A DNA stretch of 64,000 bases from Gnetum montanum. Lineage: Eukaryota; Streptophyta; Gnetopsida; Gnetales; Gnetaceae. A program made the position numbers and the translations under genes. The stretch is taken from the NCBI GenBank assembly GCA_015680685.1, contig MNCI01023362.1, forward strand, positions 613,203 through 677,202, read 5' to 3'. The notes beneath the pieces are model-generated. The model searched no databases and was not told the DNA's origin. It saw nothing but the letters and a program-made list of their open reading frames with translations. This document shows, in pieces, positions 45,250-56,946 of the stretch (within the stretch, counting starts at the first letter, position 1; each line of letters starts with the position of its first letter).

Positions 45250-47210
45250 ATAGTCTTAAGAGATATTTATAATTAATTAAAGACTTACCTCTACTTACCT
45301 TTCTTGCTAAAGAAAATTAAGATGCCTAAGAAGCTTGAGAATGGGATCCACTTTTTAGGTACCTCCTCTCATGGAAATTTCTTCTATTTCTAAAGGCTGG
45401 CTCCCCTTCACAAATTAGTTGAAGAGGTTTTCTCACAATTATCTTGTTTCCTTTTGACTCTCCATACTTTCCTAACTTCCTTGTCCTTTTGAATTATCCC
45501 CATTATCTTCTTGTCCTGCATAGTTATCTTTCTAGACATATTTGGATAAGACAAAGAAGTTTTGTGAGATGTCTAGGTGTTCATAAAATTATGCTTTAAA
45601 TTATAAATCCATTTTTTATTCCAAAATATATTATAGTAATAACACCTAACTCTTTTATTTAAATTAAATTTATTCACCCTTGAAGTTTCTCTTTGGTTAA
45701 AAGTAGCGCTAGTAGATACCTCAATCTTTGAAGGGGTCTCTTGTTTAAATACATTTTTTGGAGATGCTTGTTCTTGTTAACAACAACCTAGTCCACTTTT
45801 ATCATTTGGACTTATTCCTTACCTAAGAATGATTCAAAGTAGTTATTTTCCTTTGACCAACCTTTCATCTACAAGTTTAGCATCTGCAAGTTCTTCCTTA
45901 ATCTACTCATTAGACATGGTTAGTTTTTTATTATTAGCCCTTAGGTCTAAGGTTTCTTTTGTAAGATCTAAAATTTTCATATTTAATAACAAGACATCTT
46001 AATCCTTGATCTTTAATTTTATACAAATATTTTGAAGAGATAAAAATTCATTTCACAAGAGGTCATACGTTTAGTCTTTAGTTTCTATTTGATCAGCTTC
46101 ATTTGACAAGCTAGTATAATCATCTATGAGAGCCATATATATGAGATGTGAATCTTTTGAAGTGTCATCCACCTCTTCTTCACTTTTCTGTCCATCATCC
46201 TAGCTTGTGTAAAAGTTGGTCTTTTTCATATCCATGTCAATCTTATCCTTTTTTTGTAACCTGCCATTACAGGACATTCAAAGTCCACATGGCCTCTTCA
46301 ATAACATACTCAACATTCTATTGAAAAAGCATCAAAATTAGAATTTGAAAAATTTTTACGTCTATCATTACCTTTAGAGTTGGATTGGTTGAGTCCTGGT
46401 TGATTGATGCTTCTTCCTTTTCTTGCTAAAAGCCTTTGAACTCTTCTTAATAGAAGAGCTATTTCTTCTTTGCTATTAAAATTTTGTTCAGCTAGTTTAT
46501 TTTCTTTGGATGCTAATTTCAAGGCAATGGGCTTTTCCTTTATTTCTCCCTCACTTATGAGATTCATTTCATAATTTAAGAGAGCATTTTGAAGTTCTTT
46601 AAATTTTAAAACCAAAAAATATCTAATCTCTTCCTTAGCTATAACCTTAGGTCTAAATTTAGGTTGTAGTATTCTAATCATTTTAATGATTACATCACTT
46701 TTAGGCAAGTTCTTACTTGTACCCCTAAGTGCTACAACTAGATCATTTACCCTACAAAATAATCTTTTATCTTTTCACATTTCCTCATTTTAAGTTTGTC
46801 ATATTTACTTGCAAAACCAAATGTTTTGATTGTTTTACTATGGATGTACCCTCATAGGTAGCTTCTAAGGTTCCCCAAATTTCCTTAGCAATTCTACATC
46901 TAGCTATTCTATTGAATTTAGACTTATTTAATGCATAATATAAAAAAATATTTGCTTTAGAATTGTACATGAACTTATCTCTTTCTTCTAATTTCCACTT
47001 GCTCCATGGCTTGAGGGCATTTGATGCACTATAACCAAGTGGTATGTAACATTCAAGGATGGACTCCCATACCTTAAATTCCAATGACTCAAAGAAGCCT
47101 TGCATCCTTACCTTCAAATAAGTAAAATTTAACCCATTGAACATTCATGGCTTTGTGTAGGATGTTCCCTCCATAGTTCATTCTTGAAAGTTGAAGCACG
47201 AATGAAGAGT
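45250..47210 (-). pseudogene. gag of Cop1, decayed
   Basis: The N-terminal domain (46785-47144 open) reads MFNGLNFTYLKVRMQGFFES, KANIFLYYALNKSKFNRI and AKEIWGTLEATYEGTS, the classic copia gag (UBN2-type) pattern. The next open piece (46310-46708) holds the coiled-coil-like middle. A zinc knuckle follows near 46270-46312 (C..C..RGHVDFEC spacing 2-4-4). Further on come YMALIDDYTSLSNEADQIE near 46120 and a Lys-rich tail near 45500 (VRKVWRVKRK). It begins about 80 bases from the primer site. Stops and frameshifts interrupt it. Without pol, Cop1 would have depended on a relative. Confidence 0.85.
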
Positions 47211-47214
47211 AGCA

Positions 47215-47227
47215 GGCCCTGATACCA
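47215..47227 (-). promoter_or_regulatory. Primer-binding site, initiator tRNA-Met type (Cop1)
   Basis: The minus strand reads TGGTATCAGGGCC, matching TGGTATCAGAGC but for one base, two bases from the LTR. Confidence 0.9.
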
Positions 47228-47229
47228 CT

Positions 47230-48330
47230 TGAGGATTGAGAGATTACAAAGGGGGTTGAATAAGTTCTAAAAATTAAAAATACACTAGCCATAAAAACAC
47301 AAAAAAGTTTAAGTGGTTCACCAACTTGTGTAGTCCATAATCAGAGGGTAGATTCCTGCTTCGAACTATTTTCCTTCAAAAAGTGGTTTGAAGGGCACCA
47401 CACCCTCTACAAGATTTGAGCTCTACACCAAATTGCTTCATCTCTATGAAACCACTCAACCTCATAAGGTCTCAATAAGCTCAAAATGTGGTTTCAAGGA
47501 TCCCACAATCTTTATAAAATTGAGCTATGCTCTAGAGTATTTTGCTACTACAAAACTAATCAATCCCATAGGATCCCGAAAAGCTTAATATGGATGCTTT
47601 CTCACAAGAAGTACATCAACCACATAGGGCTACAAGAAAGAAGGAAATCCATAAGGAAATAATGTAACTACATTTACAAATCTTTGTTGTTGAAGCTCAA
47701 TACAACATTCAACCAAGCAAATGATTTTACAATGAAAAAAAAAGGAATACAATAGCTTAGAATAGATAATTAGGAGCTTGAATGTCAATTGTGCTTCTTA
47801 ATTTCCAAGATTTTGTATCTTCTTATAGCCTTGGAGTTTCCAAAAGCTCCTCAAAATTCATGCAATAGCTACAAAATAGCTAGTGTATATGTCTTCTTCA
47901 AAGCTGGAATGTATACTTGAGATTGGCCTCAATTCAAGAGAGATGTCTCACTAGAAAATGGGATGTGTTCAATGGAACATCTCTAGGGAGACATCTACTC
48001 TGAGATAGAGATGTCTACTATTTCTGGAAGACGTCTCCTTAACCTTTGGACTCTATCTTTTAAGGCTTTCTCCCATCAAATTTCCTTCTTGCCAACACTT
48101 GAAGCATCTTCCTTTGATTTGTAGCCCTTTTTTTTTTCTATCCATACTCATCCATGCTCTCATCTTGGCCCATATAGTCTTCACTTTATCATCTTATTGT
48201 AGATCTTGTTTCCATTAAGTCCTTAGTTCTCATGTGGAGCTCTTATTCATGTCCTACAAACACATTATCCATAATAAACATTCTATGTTCTCCATTTTCC
48301 TTAAGGTTTTCACATACCAAAAGGTCAACA
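47230..48330 (-). mobile_element. 5' LTR of copia element Cop1
   Basis: It begins TGAGGATTGAGAGATTAC and ends ..ACCAAAAGGTCAACA. Matches 41832-42903 and, inverted, the solo LTR 6917-7992. The minus-strand TATA-like GGCTATAAGAAG is near 47819-47830; the AGACATCT cluster is at 47890-48040. Confidence 0.9.
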
Positions 48331-49044
48331 AATGCTATGTTATATTAGTTATAATATCATTCTTAACCCCATGTTTAATCAACTTTACATCAACATTTTA
48401 CTCAAACTAGATAAGAGGTACTTCATAATGCTCCCAATCCTATTCTAGCTTAACATAGTCGATAGCATCCCATAGCATTCAAGGAGCTCTACTGAAGCTA
48501 ATACAATACATTAAAAGATAGAATTGAAGAATTAAAATGATACATTTTGGTTATGTTACATGATTACCATCAGTACAATTTGGTTGGTTAGTTTCAATTA
48601 TCAGTTAAAACTTATTACTCATACGTCCATTTACTTCTATTTTATTTAGATGATGTAACTTACAAATTTTAGAAGTAAGCCACATTCTAAATTTTAATAA
48701 TATTTTTAAAGCTTAATACTTGTATTTAAATCCTTAATTTTACTTTATTTCATTATAATATTTAATTATTTTTTATTTTATTCATTTGTTAGTAAATATC
48801 ATGAAGAGACATGCAAATAATATGAAAAAAAAGACCTTCAAAGCTTAAACATTAGAAAAATATAAAATGTCAAATTAATGAAAGAAAAAAAGACATAAAA
48901 AATAGCATTAGTTGTAGCTCAACTAATTGGCTCACATACTCTACACCTAAAGGCATATATTCAAACCCTAATACCAACATACTAAATGCTAGCTTGGAAG
49001 CATGTTCCAAGCATATATAGCATAATCAAATACATTTTCAAGAA
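48331..49044. other. AT-rich DNA between Cop1 and the LINE monomers
   Basis: No gene apart from a tRNA-like promoter relic near 48913. Confidence 0.5.
48913..48975 (+). mobile_element. tRNA-like head of a SINE (candidate)
   Basis: TAGCTCAACTAATTGG resembles a pol III A box and TATTCAAACCCT a B box (GGTTCAAACCC), about 35 bases apart, the normal spacing for tRNA-derived SINEs. No clear SINE body or tail was delimited, and it is not a foldable tRNA gene. Confidence 0.4.
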
Positions 49045-49770
49045 AAAAAGGTACTTTAAACAAAAGAAAGATCTCCTATATTCCTACACACTTCTAAGGA
49101 GCTCAACTATTCTGTCTTATTTTTACTATTCTTTTTTTTTTTCTTTTCTATGCTTTTCATGTTTTTTTCTCAATACAATATGAAAGAAAGGTATTTAATC
49201 TCTTTTACTTTTGAGAGGCAGGTTGATAAAAAAGACATTTCAAAAAAGGAATCTCCTATAGTACTATACTCTTCCAATAAGCTTAATTATTCTCTCTTAT
49301 TTTTATTATTCTTTTTTTTCTTTCTTTTCTATGCTCTTCATGTTTCTTTCTTATTATGATCTCATAGAAAGATATTTAATCTCTTTTACTTTGAGAGGTA
49401 TGTTGATAAAAAAAAAGATACTTAATAGAACAAAGTAGGATCTCCTACAATCCTACATCTGTTGAAGGAGCTCAACTATTCTCTCTCATTTTTATTATTC
49501 TTCTTTCTCTTTATTTTCTATGCTCTTCATGTTTCTTTATTATTATGATCTAGAAGAAAGATATTTAATCTCTTTTACTTTGAAAGGTATTTTGATAAAT
49601 AAAAGACACTTAAGAAAAACAAGGATCTCCTACAATCCTACACCCATCCAAGAAGCTTAACTATTCTCTCTCATTTAATATTCTTCTTTATCTTTCCTTT
49701 CTTTTCTCTTCATTTTTCTTTCTCATTATAATTTTTGGAAGGAAGCTATTTAATCTCGTTTACATGTAGG
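49045..49770 (+). repeat. Tandem monomers, about 187 bp, four copies, upstream of the LINE
   Basis: Units start near 49050, 49235, 49420 and 49608. Each contains 'atctccta.a.tccta', 'agctcaactattctctctcattttta', 'tattctt.tttct', 'tatgctcttcatgtttctt', 'agaaagatatttaatctc' and 'ttttactttgagaggtat'. They are followed by about 400 bases and then LINE ORF1 on the same strand. A tandem array ahead of ORF1 resembles the promoter monomers of some mammalian L1 elements; here that role is only inferred. Confidence 0.85.
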
Positions 49771-50179
49771 CATTATTCAAGCATTCTCCCACAGAGAATT
49801 TATATATATTATCTTAGGTTGAGAGCTTATATGGATTTTTATTTTAAGTAGTTAATGACTTGTCCAAAGCATCTACATAAGCTTAAGTTAAGATAACCTT
49901 TTCTAATTTACATATCTTTACATAATTTTTCCTTTAGTTTCATAATGTTTGTATTTAATTGCATTTCTAAGTTTTAAAACATTAAAAATTATATATCATA
50001 ATTACCATTTTTTGTATAAAAATTTTATAACTAAGCCACCTATTTTTGACAAAATTAAGTTAAACTAACAACCTTTTGAACTTGTTGATAAATAAGAAAG
50101 GAAGTTTATTGACGGTAAAATAACTTTCTAAATGACCAATAAAGCACAAAGAGAGTATTAGCACTTTTAGGACTTCATC
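49771..50179 (+). other. Leader between monomers and LINE ORF1
   Basis: AT-rich, no open frame; probably the proximal part of the LINE 5' UTR. Confidence 0.4.
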
Positions 50180-51120
50180 ATGGAAGAAGCACCCAATGCT
50201 CCAACTCCTCAGAATGAAGATGCTTTAAATCTTCCTACTATATATTTTCATCTTTCAAATGACATATTTGATGTTGTTTCAAAAGATTCCACTTCCTACT
50301 TCATATTTCTTAAAATTTTTGGTTTTTTACCTCATTCAAAAACTATGGCTATGTAAGTTAATAATATTCTTTGATTCCAATGTATATAAGCTTCTTATGC
50401 TCATTATTGTACCTAAAAATTAATTCTTGTAGAACTTTTCGATGCTTCCTAGGTTGAGAAGGCTCTTTTCATTTAAATTTTTCCAATGTATAATGAAACT
50501 CTTATTGCATAATCTTGAAAATTTGATTTTAATATTAATGATCTAACTGATAATACTAATCCCTACTATCTCAAGCTACCAACCTTTTCCTTGATATTTT
50601 CTACCATGGAGAGGAACATAGTATGTATCCGAGGTGGTATTATTTGAGATAATGGAATTGAGATTAATAGTAGTCATTTCCATCACTATTTTATTGAACT
50701 TGATATCTCAAAAATGAAGATATTCTTAACCATTATAGCAAGTGGCAAAGTTTTTACTTAAATAGTAAATTATTTTCCTCTTCCTAATTTCTGCAACTAT
50801 TATCATCGCGTTGAACATCATATTTCTACATGTCCTTTATAGGTTAATAAAAATTGATTGGTTGAGCTTCAAAAAAGACATTCATTATTTATTCTATAGA
50901 TTCAACCACCATCATAAAATTTCAATCTTGGAACCTCTTCTAGAAATGTCTATAATACTTCATCCTCCTTTGTTCCCTCCAAATTACAAATACTATAGTT
51001 CGCATCAACAATCAAGTTAGCTTCTCAAACACAAGCCATCTCTTCAAAGTCATTTATTACTTCTTAGGACTTAGTTCAAAATGATAGTTTGTGGAAGTTA
51101 GTGAGGAAAAAAGTTAAATC
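50180..51120 (+). pseudogene. LINE ORF1, first part
   Basis: From ATG at 50180 the reading is MEEAPNAPTPQNEDALNLPT up to a stop at about 50355. It continues with LFDASQ-like VEKALFI and IFPMYNETLIA near 50470, LPTFSLIFSTMERNIVCIRGG near 50600, HFHHYFIELDISKMKIF near 50690, and LPNFCNYYHRVEHHISTCPL near 50780. The last is a zinc-knuckle-like end with one Cys lost. This is the layout of plant L1 ORF1 (DUF4283 domain plus CCHC), an RNA-binding protein. Near 51090 it reads QNDSLWKLVRKKVK and is cut by the CpG-rich insertion; the tail appears at 52405-52560. Confidence 0.75.
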
Positions 51121-51392
51121 ATGATTGAAACACCGTGAAAATTACGAGTCGGCCTCAGGCAAAGATTCGCAATTCAAGCGAGAGTGCGCATCAATTTTGT
51201 TCAAGGACAAGTTTACGCTCTATCACGCATGGCAGCGTAATGAGCGTAATAAGCTCCAAGGCAGTCGAAGGCAGAGTCCAGAGAAGCACAACAGTTCAAT
51301 ACTTTTTCTCGCAGCGCATGAGTAACTTGTCTTTACACTTGTTACGCGGCGGTGCGTACCATTGCGTATGTCATCATTAAAGCTAGGCACTA

Positions 51393-51588
51393 TTTATGCT
51401 TCATCACGCACAGCTGCGTAGTAGGCGTAAGTTGCACGTTGTTTACGCTTCATCATGCACAGCTGCGTAGTGAGTGTAAGTTGTACATTGTTTACGCTTC
51501 ATCACACACAGCTGCGTAGTGAGCGTAAGTGGCACATTATTTACGCATGGTTACGCGCAGCTGCGTAATGAGCGTAAAACAATTTTAA
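51393..51588. repeat. Four tandem 49-bp units, each a long imperfect palindrome
   Basis: Units start at 51393, 51442, 51491 and 51540. Each runs TTTACGCTTCATCACGCACA then GCTGCGTAGTGAGCGTAAGT; the arms TTACGCTtCATcACGCAcAGC and GCTGCGTAgTGAGCGTAA pair around CAGCTG. Isolated related units lie near 51212 and 51325. CpG is retained in nearly every GCG/CGC. Confidence 0.92.
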
Positions 51589-51607
51589 GCCTGTTGTTGT
51601 CTACACC

Positions 51608-51651
51608 GTATTACACTCATACACGCAACACAACGCAAATGAGTGTAATAC
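51608..51651. repeat. Perfect 13-bp-arm hairpin
   Basis: GTATTACACTCAT (51608-51620) and ATGAGTGTAATAC (51639-51651) are exact reverse complements with an 18-base loop. Confidence 0.95.
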
Positions 51652-51718
51652 AGCCTGAAGACAATTGAAGCGCGCTCAGCATGCACCTGCTCTTCACACG
51701 CATAGCACGCAAATGAGC

Positions 51719-52047
51719 NNNNNNNNNNNNNNNNNNNNNNNNNNNNNNNNNNNNNNNNNNNNNNNNNNNNNNNNNNNNNNNNNNNNNNNNNNNNNNNNNN
51801 NNNNNNNNNNNNNNNNNNNNNNNNNNNNNNNNNNNNNNNNNNNNNNNNNNNNNNNNNNNNNNNNNNNNNNNNNNNNNNNNNNNNNNNNNNNNNNNNNNNN
51901 NNNNNNNNNNNNNNNNNNNNNNNNNNNNNNNNNNNNNNNNNNNNNNNNNNNNNNNNNNNNNNNNNNNNNNNNNNNNNNNNNNNNNNNNNNNNNNNNNNNN
52001 NNNNNNNNNNNNNNNNNNNNNNNNNNNNNNNNNNNNNNNNNNNNNNN
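51719..52047. other. Assembly gap (329 N)
   Basis: Adjacent to the palindromic array, which probably caused the assembly failure. Open frames spanning it are artefacts. Confidence 1.
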
Positions 52048-52404
52048 TGTAATCTCTCATGCAAAATACACATTTTTAAGTCAAAGCGCAGGTCTTGAAG
52101 CTACGTGCTTCTCTTATGTCAGTCTCTTTTTATCGTGTTTAGCATTATCACCGTTGTAATCTGCCTACATCGTCTTCCCCTCGTTTTACGACTCCTCGAA
52201 CCAGATCGCTTTCTTTTATGCAATTTTCATTATTTTACTGACCCGTAAGTCCCTGTCTGATCGACAAGACCGTTCAGGGCACCACGGATTTGCTTTTCCC
52301 AGCATAGCCCTCGCGTGGATCCGTGGTTAAAACTGTATACGCGGAACCTCGATCGGTATTTCCAGCTGCCGACGTTTTCTGTCATTACAATGATCACCTA
52401 AAGT

Positions 52405-52560
52405 TTAAAAATCTACTTCTTCCCTAGTGATTAATTTTTTTCCTTCGATTACTACAAATAATTCTTTTGCCATTTTCTCACATGCTATAGAAGTCAATAT
52501 TTTGAATTTAGAATTTTCTAAGGATCTCTCACAAGACACTTCCTTTACTTACCCATGAAT
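52405..52560 (+). pseudogene. LINE ORF1, end part after the insertion
   Basis: Reads KSTSSLVINFFPSITT, then NNSFAIFSHAIEV and NILNLEFSKDLSQD before a stop at about 52556, in a frame that can follow the Lys-rich end at 51120. The 'NSFAIFS' wording corresponds to the NxFxvLs motif common near the end of plant LINE ORF1. Confidence 0.6.
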
Positions 52561-55500
52561 ATCTTATCTTAGAATTCCTAAGGCCTAACTAATTGACTTT
52601 GTCATAAATGTGAAAGCAATTTTCTCTCTAGTTTAAATTTTTTTTATTTTATCCTTTTTTAGAAAATTAATATTTTAGTCAGAAATTTATTTTATTTAAT
52701 CCCATTGGTTTCTTCCTCACTCATTAGTTATTACTACTTCACATGAGTGTGCAAAATGTGGTTTTACTATTCTCTTTTCCTCTTATGTGAAAGATAAACT
52801 TATACAAAGCGATTCCAATTTGGATCACAAAGTTATTTAGGTGATCTTCTCCTAATCACATGGTCTTTTCAATATATGTTTAGTTTATGCTCCTAATTAT
52901 TTTACAAAATGTGATCTATTATGGTAAGAACTTGTAGTTTTCATTTTCATTATCCCTTGGACTTTTAGAGGTGATTTAATATGACAGAATCTTTAGATGA
53001 CAATCTTAGGAATGTTTCTTTTCTATTGCCAACAAATGAGTATCAAAATAATCTAATTTTAAGGAAAAATTTTATCTTATGGATGATACTTCTACAAGTG
53101 ATCTTCTTCATAGATATACCTAGAGTAATCTTTGTATTGGACAAGATTCCATTTACAATCAATTAGACAATATTTACTTTTTTCACTTTTTATTTCTTGT
53201 AGGCTACTTTTTCTACTACTATTCATCAACATGTAAATCTATCAAATCATTTCCCCATCACCATGCTAATTCAAATTAATGGAAATTACCTTAAATAATT
53301 TTCATTTTTTTCGATTACATAGAAATTATTTCTCATCTCCTACTACTAAACAAATTCTCTTGAGCCTTTAGAATACTCAACCAAGGCTCTCAGGTCAAAA
53401 GGGTTGGAATCAATGATGGCATCATGCTACTTGTAGGGTATAGAATTTTACTTGCTATTATAGTAAGGAAGTAGCCTCTTGTACTAAGAAAGAGTATAAT
53501 GATATTTGATCTTTTATTGAATGACTTTCAAATCAATTAGGTCAAGATCATTTTAATTACAAGTTCATGAAGATTTGGCCAGAGATCAATCAACTTTATA
53601 ATAGTGGAATGTTTACAAGCCATAAAGTTCCTTAACCAAAAGTAAGATTACTTGGTTATAAATTCAAGATAAATGTTGTAATGATTTTTTCAAATATCTA
53701 AATAGTTCATATCTCGTACATTCTTTGAATAAAATTTTAATTAATGGTATCCTCATCACTAATCATACCATCCTTATTTCCTACCTTAGAAATTATCTTG
53801 AAGCTTTATATGCTACTACCCCTATGGATATTTCATTCTTTAAAGAAGCTACTATTAATAATCTTTTTCTAATTAATTCTATTATGTTGTAAATTTAGAA
53901 ACTAATAGTACTCAACATGAACTTCAAGAGGCATGTTTTAAAAAGAGCATTAGTAATGCTCTAGGTTATGATGACTTTCCAATGAAATTTTTTAAGAATC
54001 ATTAGGATCTTATTGGCAATGATCTCTTCCACATTGCTAGCTAGGCTATCCATGCTAATTCTTTAGGTTTGAAATTAGATCAAGGAATAATTTTCCTTTT
54101 ACCAAAGTCTAAGGATCTTACTCATATCTCCAACTAGTAACCAATCTCACTTTTAATATGGTGTATAAAATTTAAGCTAAATTCTTAACATCATATTTGA
54201 AGAAGATTCTTTTTCATATTATTTTCCCTCAATAAAAAAGCTTTATTCCTACTAGATATATTTTAAATAATGTTTTTATTACTCAAGAAATTCTTCAGTG
54301 GGTAAAAGATGAAGGTCAAGATATCCTCTTTATAAAGCTCGATTATACAAAGGCTAATGACAATATTAAGTGAAACTTAATTTTGCAAATCATGACTTAA
54401 CTTGGTTTTAGCCTCTAATTTCTACATATGGTGAAATGTTTATTCTCAAATGTCACTGCTAGAATAGCAACTACATTTGGCATCACTTGTTCCTTCTCTA
54501 TTTACAAGTCAATAAGACAACGTTGTCCTCTTGCTCCTTACATGTTCATTGTTGCATCAAATTTTCTCTGTCATCAATTAAATTATAATATTTAGAATAA
54601 GGCTATAATTTGGAGTTCTTTCTACTTCTCAACATTAGCTTCTTCATATGTATTTCATTGACAACTCCTATTTACTTGTTCAAACTATACCTACTAGTCT
54701 ACATCACCTCTTTTTTTGAGTAGATCAATATTGTTCTCTTTCTAGCTTTGCTATTAATTGGACTAAATCCTTTATTTATAGTTTAAAAAATAATTACCAC
54801 TATCTACTTCACAAAAACTATAAGCTAATCCAAGATCAAGATATCATTAAAATTTTTGAAATTCACTTTCATTTTAAAGGCTCTACTTCAACTCTCTGGA
54901 ATCAAGTAGTATCTCAAATTCAAAATAAAATTCATAAATGCATGACAAAAACCCCTTACTCTTATAGGAAAGCATCTAGTTTGTAAATCTATTTGTGCTT
55001 CTACTTGTGTGTATTATTCATTGTGTTTGGCTCCCTCTAAAGCTACTTATCAGAAGTTAGAATGATTATTTAAAAATTTCATGTAGCCTTTTAAAGGTTC
55101 TCAAAAAGGTTTTTACTAGGTTACTTGGGATATTATTACTCTTCTTAAGAAAAAAGGTGATTTAGATCTTTTAAACTCCTTCAAACATGAGCTTACTTTG
55201 GTGGAAAATTCACTATTTTAGCATTTAGATATTTCTAACATTATTGGAACTCTTCTCTAGCTAAGACAACAACTAGAACTTCTCAAAAAAATCATTTTGG
55301 AAAGGTATCAACTACACTAATGGAACTCTTTCTCCTCATATGATTATCATTTCTAGATCTTATATCTTCAACAGCATTCTAAGCACTTGGCAAGTACTAT
55401 AGAATTATATACATTGGATAAATATTAAAATTAATCTGGGTCTTCTTCTTAAGCTTTGTTCATGATAGTTACCTCCTTCACCTACTCCTCTTACTACTAT

Positions 55501-56500
55501 GAATTCTCAGTTAGCTACTTCTTGATTCCATAGGAAAGTGATTTTCCTTGGTTGTCTACATCATATCAACTAATGAATTTTTTTGAAAATGTTTGATAAT
55601 TTGTATTGGGTGTCTACAACTATGCATCATTTTTTTGATCAAATTTATAATTTTTTTCACTACTATTTATATTTCAATGCCTCAGTGCAAATTTTTTTCA
55701 TGATCTTTATTGGACTAATGAATTGAAACTTTTGCTTTATAAGCCACATGTTCCATTTCAACTTTTACACAACTCCTTAATCATTGTCGATCACTACAAT
55801 TGGTTTTGGCACAAACAAAAATCAGAATAATTTTGGATGTCCTCCTTGAAGTAAATGTGAAAGCTTCCTACTCTACCTAAAATTCAAAAGTGTCTTTGAT
55901 GTCTCTTTCATCAAGGTTCACCTATTGGAAAACACCTTGAACATCTTGGGGTTCATACCCCTATTTGCCCTCTCTATGGAGCTATTTGTTCATATCTCTT
56001 TATAATGTTCTCTTTCTTCACACATTTTGATCTATGCATGCAAAGTTGTTATAAATTATCTAATATCTTAAGATTATGTTTTCTTTTTTTTCTTTTTTCT
56101 TTTTTTTGAATTTTTTCTTATTACTTCTATATATTCCAAATTTCTTTGAAATTTTATCAAGCCTATTATTCTATTTCATATTTGGAAGAGTAGATGCAAT
56201 ATTATTTTTTAGAAAATAAAATATTCAAATATTAATCATCTAACTATTGTAGAAACATTACAAATCTTCCATCTTGTCCATTTCCAAATTATATCTCAAG
56301 CTCCAAATGTTCACTTAGAAATTAATTAGTTGATTCATCTTTTATAATTTTGGATTTTTATGAGTGATAAAGGGTCTAGCACAAGTAATATTATTTAGAA
56401 CACTTTAATTTCAACTGTCATCTACTTCATTTGACTCTTTCTTCATTCTACTTATCTTGCTAAATATAGTTTAAATACAGTTGACCTCTAGTGAGAAGTA
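52561..56500 (+). pseudogene. LINE ORF2: endonuclease, reverse transcriptase and zf-RVT, decayed (L1 type)
   Basis: Endonuclease: VYAPNYFTKCDLLW near 52890, PWTFRGDLI near 52955 (Asp of GGDFN kept, Asn lost), then MTESLDDNLRN near 52981. Reverse transcriptase: KSISNALGYDDFPMKFFKN near 53945, IIFLLPKSKDLTHISN near 54085, KKALF (for QGAFV) near 54235, KLDYTKANDN near 54340 (for KLDmxKAYD), and RQRCPLAPYMFI near 54515 (for RQGCPLSP.LF). Near the end PKIQKCL.CLFHQGSPIGKH and CPLYGA near 55880-55960 match the zf-RVT segment of plant L1 elements. Stops and frameshifts occur every few tens of codons. No poly(A) tail or end was found; the 3' limit is a guess. Confidence 0.82.
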
Positions 56501-56946
56501 AGTTTTTGAAATGATGCTTTTTTTTTCTTTTGTTATTGGCTTGATTGTAAGAATGAAAACCTAAGTAGGCACTCCCAAAAACATGGGTCTTTTCTTTCAT
56601 GTTATTTTTATACTACATGTGTATTTTATACCCATTCTATTTTTTTTGTTAGATGCTACATGTGTATTTGATACATTATTTTGGTAAATTCACTTCTTTC
56701 TAGGGTCCAATCCCCTCCTCCTCATAATTACTATTTTTTTCTTTTTTCTTTTATCATATTTTTATTTTTAATTATTTCATAACTCTATTTTCACAGCACT
56801 ATTAAAATGATAAAGTTGTTGAGATTAACTAAGTAAAGAAAAATAGTTAAATTAAGTAGACCAGTGTAGTTGAGCTAAGTGATTAATGAAAAGTAACTAT
56901 CTTAATCTAAGAGTCCAACTTCTTTAATAGGGAACAAAAAGAATAT
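56501..56946. other. AT-rich DNA, probably LINE 3' region
   Basis: T-rich, with a duplicated word CTACATGTGTATTT(T/G)ATAC at about 56612 and 56666. No gene. Confidence 0.4.

Larger units (their letters stand above)
51121..52404. mobile_element. CpG-rich insertion in LINE ORF1, candidate terminal-inverted-repeat transposon
   Basis: Sequence composition changes sharply at both ends to CpG-rich DNA. The ends share an imperfect inverted repeat: TGAAAATTACGAGTCGGC (51136) against TGACAGAAAACGTCGGC (reverse complement of 52373-52389). Flanks are similar but not identical (aaagttaaatc on the left, aaagtttaaaaatc at 52400), a possible target duplication, and the ORF1 frame resumes to the right. The interior holds palindromic 49-bp repeats, a separate hairpin and a gap of 329 N. 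No transposase is visible. Superfamily is unknown; a satellite-derived or assembly-joined block is the alternative. Confidence 0.5.

Noticed and set aside
49045-49770. Centromeric satellite, suggested by a unit length near 180 bp
   Set aside because: Only four diverged copies, bordered by LINE sequence and unique DNA; no extended array. The LINE-monomer reading fits better.
51393-51588. CRISPR-like array
   Set aside because: Units are directly adjacent with no unique spacers, and this is plant nuclear DNA.
51585-52159. Long open frames across 51585-52073 (minus) and 51665-52159 (plus)
   Set aside because: They exist only because the run of N has no stop codons; the readable ends show no protein similarity.
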